From positions 453,107 to 517,106 of the forward strand of contig CAYNID010000001.1 of NCBI GenBank assembly GCA_964397425.1: a DNA stretch of 64,000 nt, given 5' to 3'. This DNA is from Hallerella sp964397425. Lineage in GTDB: Bacteria > Fibrobacterota > Fibrobacteria > Fibrobacterales > Fibrobacteraceae. Each line of letters starts with the position of its first letter. The first letter of the stretch is position 1. The position numbers and the translations under genes were made by a program. Positions 42,399-52,348 of the stretch are shown here, piece after piece. Below the pieces are notes generated by a model that ran no database searches, was not told where the DNA came from, and saw only the letters and a program-made list of their open reading frames with translations.

Positions 42399-45300
42399 AT
42401 GGCGAATACAAAGAAAGGCGTTTCATTGATAGTCGTGATGCTGTTCATGCTGGTGGCGACAATTGCGGCGACGGCGACTTTCCGCTGGCTTTCGCGGCAA
42501 AGCGACGCCTCGGCGTCGCGGATGCGCACGAACGAAGCTTACCAATCGGCGGTGGCGGGTATCGATGCCGCCCGTTCGTGGATGACTTACCATGCAAACG
42601 ATGTGGGTGCCTTGTTGAAACAATACGAGGACGACAACCGGAAACCGGTGAAGTTGAATTCCCGGATTGCGGCGTTTTCGCGGGGCGGGCAAATTTACGA
42701 TGTCTGGCTTGTCGGTTCGAATACGGATGCGAAGCCTTATAAATTGAAACTGTTGTCTTCGGGAAAATCGCGCAACGGCAGCGTTTACAATGTGGAAGCG
42801 GTGCTGAACGTGCAGGGGCTTTATCAGGTTCAGTTGCCGGGAATGGGCTCTGAAGTGAATTTTGAATATGCCTATTTTGGCGGTTCCACGAAAAACCATG
42901 GAGACATGAACCCGTCGGCGATGCTGGTGAATGGAAACTGGGAGGGGAACCCGAACGAAGTCACGAACAACTTTGTTGTCACGGGGAACGCTTCGCTTTC
43001 GGGAAATAACCTGAGCATTGGAAAAACGGCTTGCATCGGCGGCGATTTGAGCACGGATAACGGTTTTAAGGGCAAGGACCTTTACGTTGCCGGAAACGCA
43101 AAAAGCTTTAACGCTTCGATTTCCGGCGATGCGTATTTTGCGGGCGACGTTGAAATGGGAGGCGTTTCGACGCCGGGATTTTCGGTGACGGGAAGCGTGA
43201 CCCTTGGCGGAACGATGACGACAAACCAGAGCTCCTTCCATTCTCAAATTGGCGGGCATTTCTGTGCGACATCCGATGCGGTACTGTATTCCAGTGGAAC
43301 GAATAATTCGTTTGAAGTTTTCGGCAACACGTGGATAGACAATCCGAATGGCATTTTCACCGGGAACGACAATTCCGGTGCTTACGAAAAAATCGTCTTT
43401 GGAAAAGACAAGAACTCTTCTGTTTACATCCGTTCCGCACATCCCTACAGCGATTATGAAAAATTGATGGGAAAATCGATTACGGAAAATACGAGTTACA
43501 GTAAACAATGTAATGGCTACTATCAAAGAGGAACTTATGAAGAGGGTGGCTCTTGGCATGGGAAATGTGATTATTTTGACCCCTGGGGCGATTATACTGC
43601 AGGAGGATGGGGATGGGGATGGGGGGGGCGTTGGGACAATGGCAGTTACAGTCCGTATGTTACAGTAAACCCCGCTCCGGACAAGTATTACCTTTACTAT
43701 TTGCCTAACGATACTGTTGATGTGGAATTCAAAAGTTACCAGAACAGTTATTGGGCGCACTGTACCCAGTGGGCTCCTAATGGGGTATGTTCTGATTATG
43801 CTTATCCGACGGCGATTCACGCTTACTTTGTAGGAAATCAGCTTTACTATGATTTGGGCAACAAATGGAATTCTTTCCGCGCGGATTTGAACGGTTCCAA
43901 AATCACGGGTTCGCCCTATTGCTATAAAGGTTCGGATTTTCACCCTGTCTGCGGCGTTTCTCCGTGGTTCAAGGTCGGCGGAACACTCAAACCGTGGACG
44001 GATTCTCCCAATTTCTGCGTGGCGGATTCGCTCAAATCCCGCTGCGATTCCCTGTGGGAAAAGAAGCCCGGATGCGAAGGCTCTTCTTACAAGGTCGACG
44101 ACATTCTCCAAACCGCGGAAAGCGCGTTTTCTTCTTACGCGAGCAAGGGCTGCGCGGCGGGCATCACCTCTTGGGACAACAATCTGAGCAAGAACCTGAA
44201 CGCCTGCTACGAAGAACTTTCTGGAGACGCCGACAAAGCCAGAGAGAATCTGTACAACGGCTACCTGGTTGTCAAAGTGCGTTATTCCAGCAAACAGGAT
44301 CCTACGGAACCGCTCAAAGGAAAGTTCATCATCATCGTCGAAAATCAGATGGGGCAAAATTCCCTTCCGCCGACAAGCGAAGATTCTTATGTGTTTTTGC
44401 TGTTGAAAGAAGGAGGGAACGGCGAAATCCAGGACGCTGTTCAAAGTGAAACGAGCAAATACAATTACTTCATTTATACGGAAAAGGATGCAACGAAACT
44501 CCTCTTTAAATCCACTCTTTCCGGGTCTGTTTATGCGACTGCGGAAAACTGCTCTAAAATCGGCGACTTGGATATTGCCAAAATCGAATACAATCAAAGC
44601 TTGATGAACAGCTTGACGCAAAGCAAAGTCATCTGCAATGCGGATGCGGCTGTTTGTGGAGGAGCCACTTCGAGTTCGGGCGCGTCGTCTTCGGAATATA
44701 CGATGGCGACGGGAAAGCCGGATGTTTATTATACCGCCATGGCGCCACAGCTTTCCATTTCGCTCGAATCCCAGTATGCGCACAAGGGAAACTTGCCGGA
44801 TGATTCTGCCGAAGAATTGGCGTCTTCGTTTATCGTGTTGCCGCGAGTGGTTTACCTGCCGCGGGATCCTTATGGCAAACTGAACGATTATTATAAAGTG
44901 GTCAGTTTGAATTCTTCGGATCCATTTAAAGAAACGGGAATCCGGTGCGAAAGCCTCTCTGGTGGAACGGCGGGCATTCCGACCGTTGGATTGATTTTCG
45001 ACAGGAAATCGACGAATCCGGAATTGTTGACGAAAGGCATTTACGGTTGCACGGTTTCAGCGGAATCCAAGGCGACATCGGGCGAGGTTCCTTTTTACGT
45101 CGTCGTTTCTGGCGAAGAAAGCAGCGCGCCCGAAGTTCAATTTGGCGAAGCGCAGCTGCAACTGAAAAAAGGCAATTCGACAAAAGTGGTTTTGACTGTT
45201 CCCACGACAACGGCGGCGCCGGCAAACTGCAAAGTCTCCATCATCCGGCCGGCAGAAACGGAGGGCTGGTCTGTGACGCCCCTGAACGGCATTTCTTGCA

Positions 45301-48300
45301 GCGGCGAAAATTGTACGATTGACATCAACACATCGGCGGCGGCAACGGAAATCTTTGACGTTCAAAATGAATCGGCGATAACTTCCGGACTTTTGTTCCA
45401 GATTTCAGAAGTGGAAGGTTGCAATATCGGACAAAACAATTTTGAATACATTTACAACTCTTCTTCGGTTTCGGTAAAAAGGAATGGCCTTGCGGCTTTT
45501 TGCGCGGGACCGGGAAGCGCGAATGAAAAGTGCAAAATTGGTGGAGAATACGAAAAGTGGATTCAGAGCGACCGTCCCAACTGTTCGACAACGGAAGAAT
45601 GGGTGGTGCCCAACTGCAACGACCGCGTGACCGGATTGAAGAACGAAGAATGGTCTTGTTCTGCGGACGGCAGCGACTTTACATTTGTCACGCCGTCGGT
45701 TCCCAACGGCTGTGAAGTGGTGATTCCCTCCGCTTCGGAAGGAAACGTGTTGAAGGCGGCGGAACTCAACCCGGAAAACAGTGAAACGTATTTCCTTTAC
45801 GGCGAATTGAAAGCCGAAGCGCAACAGTTCTTTGTCGGGTTCGAAGGCGAAGGCATTCAGAACTCCCAGACGATTTCCATTTCGGTTACGGGCAACGGCG
45901 AACGGAACCATTCTTGTTCGTATGAAGAGTACAAAGCGAATTCGGACAACTGTTCTTTTACCGTTTACACGGGTGAAACGGTGACACTTTCTTTGAAAAC
46001 CGCTGCGGACAAGGAAAATTTCAACTATTGGGAATGCGCGTCTGGTTTGGATTGCCCGGACAATTCGGAGCCGTTTACGGGAGATTCTTACGTGATTTCT
46101 GTTACCGATGGCGATGTTGTGCTCGCGCACTTTGGCGAAAGCGACAAACATTGCTTCTTCGATGAATTCAAAAATCACGGACTTGAATGCGCGTCGGGAA
46201 ATTTGAACGGCAACGCGGAATACTGCATCGATGAATGCGCGGGGGACGTTTGCAATGTGGGACTGGGTAAAAATTCGTTCGCCAAGTGGCTGCTTCTCCG
46301 CGGCGACAGGAATCGGATCGAATTTTTGAACGATGGAAAAATCCAGTATTCGTCCACGGCGATTCGCGAAGATTCCCAGTTGGGAGAATCCCCGGTGGTG
46401 GTTTTGAGCACGGTGATGGCTGGGCTTTATGGAACCTTGAAAGCGCAATTCCAAGTGCCCATGCTGGGGGGCAGCGCAAGTGAAAGCGCGGCGATGGTCA
46501 AAAAATCGGGATTTTTGCTGCGCTCCAATTCGAATGCGTCTGAATATTTGCTGTTGACCGTTTTTGGAAACGCTTCGCGCGAACTCCGGGCGAGCCTTTG
46601 TACGCAAAACGGCGATTGTGTGGAAGCGGCGTTCAAACAAAACGGCAGTTCTGTTTCTGTGGGCTCTTCGCAAATCGTGCTGCTTTCCGCCACGTTTGGG
46701 AAACTGGAATCCGGCAAAGATGCGCTCCAATTGGAAGCTTCCCTGGATTCCTGGAATTCTTCGAAAGCGAGCGTCGTCTTTGAACTTTCGAATGCGGATT
46801 TGAAAGGTTCCGAAAAATTGAACAGCCGCGGCGTCCATGAATACGTGGGATTCAGCCTGGCGGATCCGAATTTTAAACTTTACGGAATCGGCTGGAAGAG
46901 TGACGATTACGCTTCGACTTGCTGGGATACGTATCCGACGGTTTCCTGTTCTTTCAAAGCCGCTTATGCGGGCGGCATTGTGCCTCAAAACGAAGAGACG
47001 AAGCCCTGGGTGGGACTTTCCGCCTGGTTTGATTCCAAGGGATGTTTTGCCAAGTATTCTTATCAAGGACGGGATGCGTGCGGCGGAACGGAAGCCTCTT
47101 ACTCGAATTGTTCTTCGGGATATCTGTTTACGGAAGGCGGTCCGCATGGCGTTTCAAAACCGATGACTTTGGCGAAGGCGGGAGTTTCGGGGTGCGCTTT
47201 GGGCGGTGAAGAATCCTCGTGGATGACGACGGCAGAAGACGATTGCGGCTCTTTCTGGGTGGGAAAATTTACGGCGTGTTCCGAGGACGTGAAATTCGCT
47301 CAAGGCTCCGGGGATGGCGAGGGAATTTATTTCCCGGTTTCGGCTTTGGCGAATAAGGCGACTGTGAATTTGCGGGACGCTTCGCTTGTCCTTGAACTTT
47401 CGAACGAACAGCATTCCGAAATCCAAGTTTACTTGTATAGTCAAAATTCTTCGGATGGATTTTCTTATGGGAACGCGCCGGTTTACAGTTTGCCGTGGAC
47501 GACTTCGCAAACGGGAAGCGTGACTTTTTCGATGGAAGACTTGATGACTGTTGACGGTTTTGACGTTGAGCACGTCGCCGGCGTTTACATCAAAAACGTT
47601 GGAAATTCAAGTGTTCAAATCATTTCTGTGCAATCTGCCTGCCCGAATGTTCTCCGGTTGTTGAATTGTTCCGCTAAATATGTTTCGACTTCGAATGCCT
47701 GGGAAATTGCGGTTGGCGTTACCAATCCTTCGCAAGTGAAATCGTTTGAAGTCAAAGAAGTTGGCGTTAATTTGTCGGGAAGCGCATCTTGCGATGAAAC
47801 GGATGCCTTGCCGGAAAATCATTGCAAATGGACGGGCAACGTGGCGATGTTCAACTGGGAAGACAATCCGTATGGTTCTGCGGAAGCGAATAATTATGCG
47901 TTCCAGGTTTCGCTTGAAAATGCAGACGGCGATTTGGTCGATGGTTCACCCTTTGTTTGTCAGGTGACGCAACCTTCGGCGATTACGGCGACCTGTGATG
48001 GCGTTTCGAAAGAAACGGTTATCGCGGGCGAAGGCTTGCCCGTATTCCAGTATAGCCTGTCGAATTGCCCCGAAGGAAAGGGCTGCGACTATAAGGTTGT
48101 TTTGGATGAATCCACTGAAATCCTGTTGAATTCAGGACATCAGGGCGGTTCTGGATTAGCGACTTCGACGACCGTAGCGAATACAGAAGCGGAACCGTTG
48201 GCGACAGGAACGCACCGCTTTACGTTGCAGAGCACAAATGCGGACAAAGCGTTCAACAGCTGCTCGTTGGAATTTGAAGTGGTGGAGGCGGAATCGAGTT

Positions 48301-49487
48301 CCAGTGCCGAATCGAGCAGTTCGAGTGCGGAAGAAAGCAGCTCCAGTGCAGAGGTGGTTTCCAGTTCCAGTGCCGAATCGCAATTGTCGATAAAGTGCGG
48401 TCTTTCGACGATAAATTGGGACTTTGAAGAAAATGCCACTTATTATGGAAGCAAGGACCTTTACATTATCGCGCAAAACAATAATTCTGAAAACGCTTCC
48501 TATCCATTAAAACTTTATGAAGGCGACTCTTTTTTGGGGGAAATATCGCTTCAGAATAGTTCAAATATATCCTCCTATTCTTTGGGAAAAAAGAACGTGG
48601 GAAGCTATAACTGGACATTAAAATACAATGGAGTTACGCAGTGCGTTGTCAATGCAGAAGTGGTTTCGGCGCTGTCGTGCTCGGCTTCTGAAACGGAAAT
48701 CCGGTTAGGAGAAAGTTTCACTTGGGAAACGCATTATGCAGGATCCTGTTGGAATTCTTCGATTACGGGGAATGCCGTTTCACAAAACAATTGTGCGAAT
48801 TCCCATACAATTGCTCCGACAGAAGTGGGTAGCCATCAATACGTCTATCGTGTTGATGGTGACTTGGGTAAGGACTCCTGTCTTCAAACGATAACGGTCA
48901 AAGAACGCGCGCCGACGATTACATGCCCGGCGGACCAAACGAAGAAAACGGGTTCTTCTGTTTCCGTAGCCCCGAAAACGTTGGATGGTTGCAGCACGGG
49001 CTGTACTTATGAAATCTCTTTAAACGGGAGCCCCGTGGCGACAGGAGCCGGTTATTCGGGAAGCGTCGTTTCTTTCCCGGGAGAATCTGCGGAGGGAACT
49101 TATTCTTATCGTTTCAACGTTTCCAATTCCGAAGGCTCGGCTGAATGCAGTTTCAGCGCAACCTATTCAGCGGATGTCATTCAGAATTCGGTGTGCCTTG
49201 GAAATGAGAATACTTGGCTGACACTTTCCAATATACCCGAAGGAGAGTATGAAGTCTATCACGATTGCAAAGGTGCTCAATGGTTCTATGAATGTTCTGG
49301 GAATGTTTTCTATGGTTCGAAAACGTTGAGCTGTGGAAATGGGAATCATTATGGTCTTCCTGTCAGTGACATGCCTGCGTCAGGAAGTGTTTTGTTCATA
49401 CCCGAAGGGTCTTCTGTCAGCTTATTTGGCTGTGATCGCGGATCCGGGACGAGTCCTTGCGGAACGACTGGTATCAACAAAAACTAG
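42399..49487 (+). CDS. Giant PilX/GspK-like minor pilin, 2362 aa, probable pilus-tip surface protein
   Basis: The N-terminus MANTKKGVSLIVVMLFMLVA is a prepilin leader with a G/VSLIV cleavage site lacking glutamate at +5, as in GspK and PilX_N. Residues of about 40-140 match the PilX_N part. A right-handed beta-helix-like stretch follows (about 185-310, GDLSTDNGFKGKDLYVAG). An unusual Trp/Gly/Tyr-rich part lies at about 395-440, then several beta-sandwich regions with many cysteines, an InlB-like repeat (about 1175-1245), a Ser-rich linker (about 1966-1995), and tandem Ig-like modules to the end. Known PilX/GspK proteins are 150-350 aa. It is last in the four-gene pilin operon and ends at a perfect 12-bp hairpin at 49496. 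Confidence 0.75.
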   Translation: MANTKKGVSLIVVMLFMLVATIAATATFRWLSRQSDASASRMRTNEAYQSAVAGIDAARSWMTYHANDVGALLKQYEDDNRKPVKLNSRIAAFSRGGQIYDVWLVGSNTDAKPYKLKLLSSGKSRNGSVYNVEAVLNVQGLYQVQLPGMGSEVNFEYAYFGGSTKNHGDMNPSAMLVNGNWEGNPNEVTNNFVVTGNASLSGNNLSIGKTACIGGDLSTDNGFKGKDLYVAGNAKSFNASISGDAYFAGDVEMGGVSTPGFSVTGSVTLGGTMTTNQSSFHSQIGGHFCATSDAVLYSSGTNNSFEVFGNTWIDNPNGIFTGNDNSGAYEKIVFGKDKNSSVYIRSAHPYSDYEKLMGKSITENTSYSKQCNGYYQRGTYEEGGSWHGKCDYFDPWGDYTAGGWGWGWGGRWDNGSYSPYVTVNPAPDKYYLYYLPNDTVDVEFKSYQNSYWAHCTQWAPNGVCSDYAYPTAIHAYFVGNQLYYDLGNKWNSFRADLNGSKITGSPYCYKGSDFHPVCGVSPWFKVGGTLKPWTDSPNFCVADSLKSRCDSLWEKKPGCEGSSYKVDDILQTAESAFSSYASKGCAAGITSWDNNLSKNLNACYEELSGDADKARENLYNGYLVVKVRYSSKQDPTEPLKGKFIIIVENQMGQNSLPPTSEDSYVFLLLKEGGNGEIQDAVQSETSKYNYFIYTEKDATKLLFKSTLSGSVYATAENCSKIGDLDIAKIEYNQSLMNSLTQSKVICNADAAVCGGATSSSGASSSEYTMATGKPDVYYTAMAPQLSISLESQYAHKGNLPDDSAEELASSFIVLPRVVYLPRDPYGKLNDYYKVVSLNSSDPFKETGIRCESLSGGTAGIPTVGLIFDRKSTNPELLTKGIYGCTVSAESKATSGEVPFYVVVSGEESSAPEVQFGEAQLQLKKGNSTKVVLTVPTTTAAPANCKVSIIRPAETEGWSVTPLNGISCSGENCTIDINTSAAATEIFDVQNESAITSGLLFQISEVEGCNIGQNNFEYIYNSSSVSVKRNGLAAFCAGPGSANEKCKIGGEYEKWIQSDRPNCSTTEEWVVPNCNDRVTGLKNEEWSCSADGSDFTFVTPSVPNGCEVVIPSASEGNVLKAAELNPENSETYFLYGELKAEAQQFFVGFEGEGIQNSQTISISVTGNGERNHSCSYEEYKANSDNCSFTVYTGETVTLSLKTAADKENFNYWECASGLDCPDNSEPFTGDSYVISVTDGDVVLAHFGESDKHCFFDEFKNHGLECASGNLNGNAEYCIDECAGDVCNVGLGKNSFAKWLLLRGDRNRIEFLNDGKIQYSSTAIREDSQLGESPVVVLSTVMAGLYGTLKAQFQVPMLGGSASESAAMVKKSGFLLRSNSNASEYLLLTVFGNASRELRASLCTQNGDCVEAAFKQNGSSVSVGSSQIVLLSATFGKLESGKDALQLEASLDSWNSSKASVVFELSNADLKGSEKLNSRGVHEYVGFSLADPNFKLYGIGWKSDDYASTCWDTYPTVSCSFKAAYAGGIVPQNEETKPWVGLSAWFDSKGCFAKYSYQGRDACGGTEASYSNCSSGYLFTEGGPHGVSKPMTLAKAGVSGCALGGEESSWMTTAEDDCGSFWVGKFTACSEDVKFAQGSGDGEGIYFPVSALANKATVNLRDASLVLELSNEQHSEIQVYLYSQNSSDGFSYGNAPVYSLPWTTSQTGSVTFSMEDLMTVDGFDVEHVAGVYIKNVGNSSVQIISVQSACPNVLRLLNCSAKYVSTSNAWEIAVGVTNPSQVKSFEVKEVGVNLSGSASCDETDALPENHCKWTGNVAMFNWEDNPYGSAEANNYAFQVSLENADGDLVDGSPFVCQVTQPSAITATCDGVSKETVIAGEGLPVFQYSLSNCPEGKGCDYKVVLDESTEILLNSGHQGGSGLATSTTVANTEAEPLATGTHRFTLQSTNADKAFNSCSLEFEVVEAESSSSAESSSSSAEESSSSAEVVSSSSAESQLSIKCGLSTINWDFEENATYYGSKDLYIIAQNNNSENASYPLKLYEGDSFLGEISLQNSSNISSYSLGKKNVGSYNWTLKYNGVTQCVVNAEVVSALSCSASETEIRLGESFTWETHYAGSCWNSSITGNAVSQNNCANSHTIAPTEVGSHQYVYRVDGDLGKDSCLQTITVKERAPTITCPADQTKKTGSSVSVAPKTLDGCSTGCTYEISLNGSPVATGAGYSGSVVSFPGESAEGTYSYRFNVSNSEGSAECSFSATYSADVIQNSVCLGNENTWLTLSNIPEGEYEVYHDCKGAQWFYECSGNVFYGSKTLSCGNGNHYGLPVSDMPASGSVLFIPEGSSVSLFGCDRGSGTSPCGTTGINKN
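43602..43628 (+). repeat. GGGGAT repeats ending in a G8 tract within the giant pilin gene
   Basis: A run of GGATGGGGATGGGGAT leads directly into eight consecutive G (43621-43628) at about codon 408. Such a tract is prone to slippage and would shift the frame of a 2362-codon gene, giving on/off expression of nearly the whole protein. Confidence 0.75.
48294..48380 (+). repeat. Ser-Glu/Ala linker repeat in the giant pilin
   Basis: Degenerate TCCAGTGC-type repeats encode SSSSAESSSSSAEESSSSAE and further copies. It separates the central domains from the C-terminal Ig-like modules, as Ser linkers do in Fibrobacter secreted enzymes. Confidence 0.8.
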
Positions 49488-49495
49488 ATTCCAAG

Positions 49496-49526
49496 ATTAT
49501 CCTCGCCCTATTTTGGCGAGGATAAT
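49496..49526 (+). terminator. Hairpin at the end of the pilin operon
   Basis: ATTATCCTCGCC and GGCGAGGATAAT form a perfect 12-bp stem around a 7-base loop, 9 bases after the stop. No T-run follows, so it is a terminator or an mRNA-stabilising hairpin. Confidence 0.65.
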
Positions 49527-49627
49527 CCCCGGTGAAATTGCATTCGAAAGTTAACGGCTACATTTCAAGCGTTGAATCGGTTCGCTCATGACTTTGGGAA
49601 TGGAGCCTTGCAAAGGCGTTCCATTTT

Positions 49628-49720
49628 GCAAAAACGGCTATTGTCTTCGCCTTGAACACCGTGCAAAATTCAAGCCTTTGCCGAAAAGTTTTTTCGTTTG
49701 AACCCCAACCCCATCAACAC
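49628..49720 (+). repeat. Copy C of a dispersed ~100-bp intergenic repeat
   Basis: It starts with GCAAAAACGGCT, keeps CCGTGCAAAA and TCA at the same spacing as the copies at 62745 and 63897, and ends with a degenerate form of the CCCATCAA segment. It lies in the 49488-49764 gap, which holds no gene. Confidence 0.5.
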
Positions 49721-49764
49721 ATTCCATTTCACGGCTTCATTCCGTTAAGAATCTCCAGTGAAGT

Positions 49765-51009
49765 TTAATTCGGCGGAAAGAAAATGTAGGCGATTGTGAT
49801 GGCGGCGATAATGCCCACTGCGTCGGCGATCAGCGCGCAGGTCACCGCGTGCCGCGTTTTGCGGACCCCGACGGAACCGAAGTATACGGCGACAATGTAA
49901 AATGTGGTGTCTGCCGCACCTTGGAACATGCAGCTCAGGCGGCCAGCGAAACTGTCCGGGCCCAGGGCTTTCATCGTGTCTATCATCATGCCGCGGGCGC
50001 CGCTTCCGCTGAGAGGCTTCATGATTGCCGTGGGCAAAGCGGGGACGACGTCGTTTCCGATTCCAAAAAGTCCGAGCAATTTGGAAATTCCCCCCATGAC
50101 CAAATCCATGGCTCCGCTTGCCCGGAATACAGCGACTCCGACGAGAATGGCGACCAGGTAGGGAATGACCATGACCGCTGTCTGGAAGCCTTCTTTCGCC
50201 CCTTCGACAAAAGCTTCGTATGCGCGGACTTTCTTATAAATGGCCAGTCCCAGAAAGGCGATGATGACACCAAACAGGACGAGTCCGCTGATGAACAAGC
50301 TTGTCGTTCCCAAGGCTTCCGCGGTCAAGTGGCTGAAGTAGGCGAGCGTCGCGAGGACAAGGGCGGAAAGTCCTCCCAGCCAGAGAAGGGTTACCGGGTC
50401 TTTCAATTTGATTTTTTGAAAAAAGCTGACGGCGATGATGCCCGCCATGGTGCTGAAAAACGTGGCAAGTAAAATCGGCAAAAAAACGTCACTGGGATTT
50501 GCCGCTCCCAACTGCGCCCGGTATGTCATGATGCTGACAGGAATCAGCGTGAGACCGCTTGCGTTCAAAACGAGAAAGAGGATTTGCGAATCGCTGGCGA
50601 CCGCTTTGTCCTTGTTCGGATTCAGCTCTTGCAGCTCTTTCATGGCTTTCAGGCCCATGGGCGTTGCGGCGTTGTCAAGCCCCAGCATGTTCGCGCTGAT
50701 GTTCATCAGCATGGTGCCGATGACAGGGTGCCCCTTGGGAATTTCGGGGAACAGCCTGACGAATAAAGGCTGGACGATTTTGGACAAAATCTGGATGGCG
50801 CCCGCCTTTTCTCCGATTTTCAAAATGCCGAGCCAGAGACTCAAAATTCCCGTGAGTCCCAGGGCGATTTCAAACGCGGTCTTCGCCATGTCGAACGCGG
50901 CGAGAATCGTCGAATTGAAAATTCCCGAGTTACCGAAAACCAGCCATTCGACGAGGCACGCGGCGAAGGCTCCGAAAAAGAACAGGAGCCAGATGACGTT
51001 CAAGACCAT
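49765..51009 (-). CDS. SpmA-SpmB fusion, nucleoside-recognition (Gate) domain membrane protein
   Basis: The 414-aa protein has about ten hydrophobic segments. Residues of 1-200 match SpmA (NSTILAAFDMAKTAFEIALG, and GLDNAATPMGLKAMKELQEL near 110-130), and residues of about 235-414 match SpmB (FVEGAKEGFQTAVMVIPYLV and GADTTFYIVAVYFGS, with Gate domain signatures). In Bacillus these are two adjacent genes whose loss affects spore-core dehydration. Fibrobacterota do not sporulate, and fused SpmAB proteins occur in non-sporulating Gram-negatives with unknown function, possibly transport. It is 1 base from thrC on the same strand, so they form an operon. Confidence 0.88.
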   Translation of the reverse strand: MVLNVIWLLFFFGAFAACLVEWLVFGNSGIFNSTILAAFDMAKTAFEIALGLTGILSLWLGILKIGEKAGAIQILSKIVQPLFVRLFPEIPKGHPVIGTMLMNISANMLGLDNAATPMGLKAMKELQELNPNKDKAVASDSQILFLVLNASGLTLIPVSIMTYRAQLGAANPSDVFLPILLATFFSTMAGIIAVSFFQKIKLKDPVTLLWLGGLSALVLATLAYFSHLTAEALGTTSLFISGLVLFGVIIAFLGLAIYKKVRAYEAFVEGAKEGFQTAVMVIPYLVAILVGVAVFRASGAMDLVMGGISKLLGLFGIGNDVVPALPTAIMKPLSGSGARGMMIDTMKALGPDSFAGRLSCMFQGAADTTFYIVAVYFGSVGVRKTRHAVTCALIADAVGIIAAITIAYIFFPPN

Positions 51010-51010
51010 T

Positions 51011-52348
51011 TCAGCGTTTCCGGTTGGCCATTTCTTTTTGGAGAATGTCCATCACGGGACCGATTTCCGCGGGAGCTTCGAAAATGGGATTCGCGAATTT
51101 CGAAACGATGCCTTCGAGCTCTTCTTTGTGGTAAGCCACTTTGAATTCGGTGAACTTCAGGCCGTGCGCGGTGCTGATGACGATGACTTCTTCGTCTTTG
51201 TCGATTTTACCTTCGGCGCGGAGTTTGAATAAAGCGCCCAGGGCGACGCCCGTATGCGGACACGCGTAAAGTCCGATGCGGTCTGCCCGTTCCGCGGCGT
51301 TGGCCAATTCGTCTTCGGTCACGTCGACGACGATGCCGTTGTAATTTTTGATGGCGCGCTCCGCTTTGGGATAGCTGACCGGATTTCCTATCTGGATGGC
51401 GCTGGCCAGTGTCTTTTGCGCTTGCACCGGAACGAGCTTGTCGAATCCGCGGCGATAAGCTTCGGCGAAAGGATTTGCATTTTGGGCTTGAGCGACGACA
51501 ATGCGCGGTTTCTTGTCGATGAGTCCCATGGCGAGGCAATCATCGAAACCTTTGGCGAGGGCGCTCACGTTCCCCAAGTTTCCGCCGGGGATGATGACGG
51601 TGTCGGGAACGCGCCAGCCCAATTCTTGGCAGATTTCCGGAGAAATCGTTTTTTGTCCTTCGACGCGGAGACTGTTCATGGAATTGGCAAGGTAAATGCG
51701 GTTGTCAGCCGTGACCTGCTGGACAATCTTCATGCAGCCGTCGAAATCCGTATCCAAGGCGAGTACGATGCTTCCGTTTGAAATGGGCTGAATCAGCTGC
51801 GCCACGCTGGTTTTTCCCCGCGGCAAAAAGACGATGCTCGGGATTCCCGCTTTGGCGGTGAAAGCGGCCAGGGCTGCGGAAGTGTCTCCGGTGCTGGCGC
51901 AGGCGACGGCGTCGATTGCCTTGCCGCGTTTGATCATGGAATTCACCTGGCTCACCAAAACGGTCATGCCCAAATCTTTGAAGCTGCCCGTGTGGGAGTT
52001 GCCGCAAAGCTTCACATGGAGCGATTTCACGCCGATTTCTTTGGCGAGGGCGCGTGCGTCGAAAAGGGGACTGAATCCTTCTTGGAGGGTGACGATGTCT
52101 TCTTCCGGGATTTCGGGCAAGACCATTTCCCGTTTGCTCCAGACGCCACTCAGGTCGGCGGGCCTGAAGCTTTTGCGGCGCTCGGCGAACAGGGCTTTCC
52201 ATTCGTCGGGATCCCGGGCGGCGAGCGCTTCGCGGTCGTGGTGGACTTCGAGCAGGCTGCCGTCAACTTTGCTCCGGTAGATGACCTCGTCTAAAGGATA
52301 AGTGTCAGAACCGTTGATGTTTTGAAAATACGCGTGAAATGGTTTCAT
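51011..52348 (-). CDS. thrC: Threonine synthase
   Basis: ThrC converts O-phosphohomoserine to threonine with pyridoxal phosphate. The 445-aa protein has the N-terminal YRSKVDGSLLEVHHD segment, and the PLP-lysine in HTGSFKDLGM (about 118-127, where SFKD carries the Schiff base lysine). A phosphate-binding GGNLGN loop (about 268-273) and the active-site ASTGDTSAALAAF (about 151-163) follow. Start MKPFHAYFQNINGSD follows AGGAG. Operon with the SpmAB fusion downstream. Confidence 0.95.
   Translation of the reverse strand: MKPFHAYFQNINGSDTYPLDEVIYRSKVDGSLLEVHHDREALAARDPDEWKALFAERRKSFRPADLSGVWSKREMVLPEIPEEDIVTLQEGFSPLFDARALAKEIGVKSLHVKLCGNSHTGSFKDLGMTVLVSQVNSMIKRGKAIDAVACASTGDTSAALAAFTAKAGIPSIVFLPRGKTSVAQLIQPISNGSIVLALDTDFDGCMKIVQQVTADNRIYLANSMNSLRVEGQKTISPEICQELGWRVPDTVIIPGGNLGNVSALAKGFDDCLAMGLIDKKPRIVVAQAQNANPFAEAYRRGFDKLVPVQAQKTLASAIQIGNPVSYPKAERAIKNYNGIVVDVTEDELANAAERADRIGLYACPHTGVALGALFKLRAEGKIDKDEEVIVISTAHGLKFTEFKVAYHKEELEGIVSKFANPIFEAPAEIGPVMDILQKEMANRKR

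Noticed and set aside
42423..44783. 786-codon antisense frame inside the giant pilin gene
   Set aside because: Arg/Ile-rich shadow composition, no start signal, while the sense frame has a prepilin leader and known modules.
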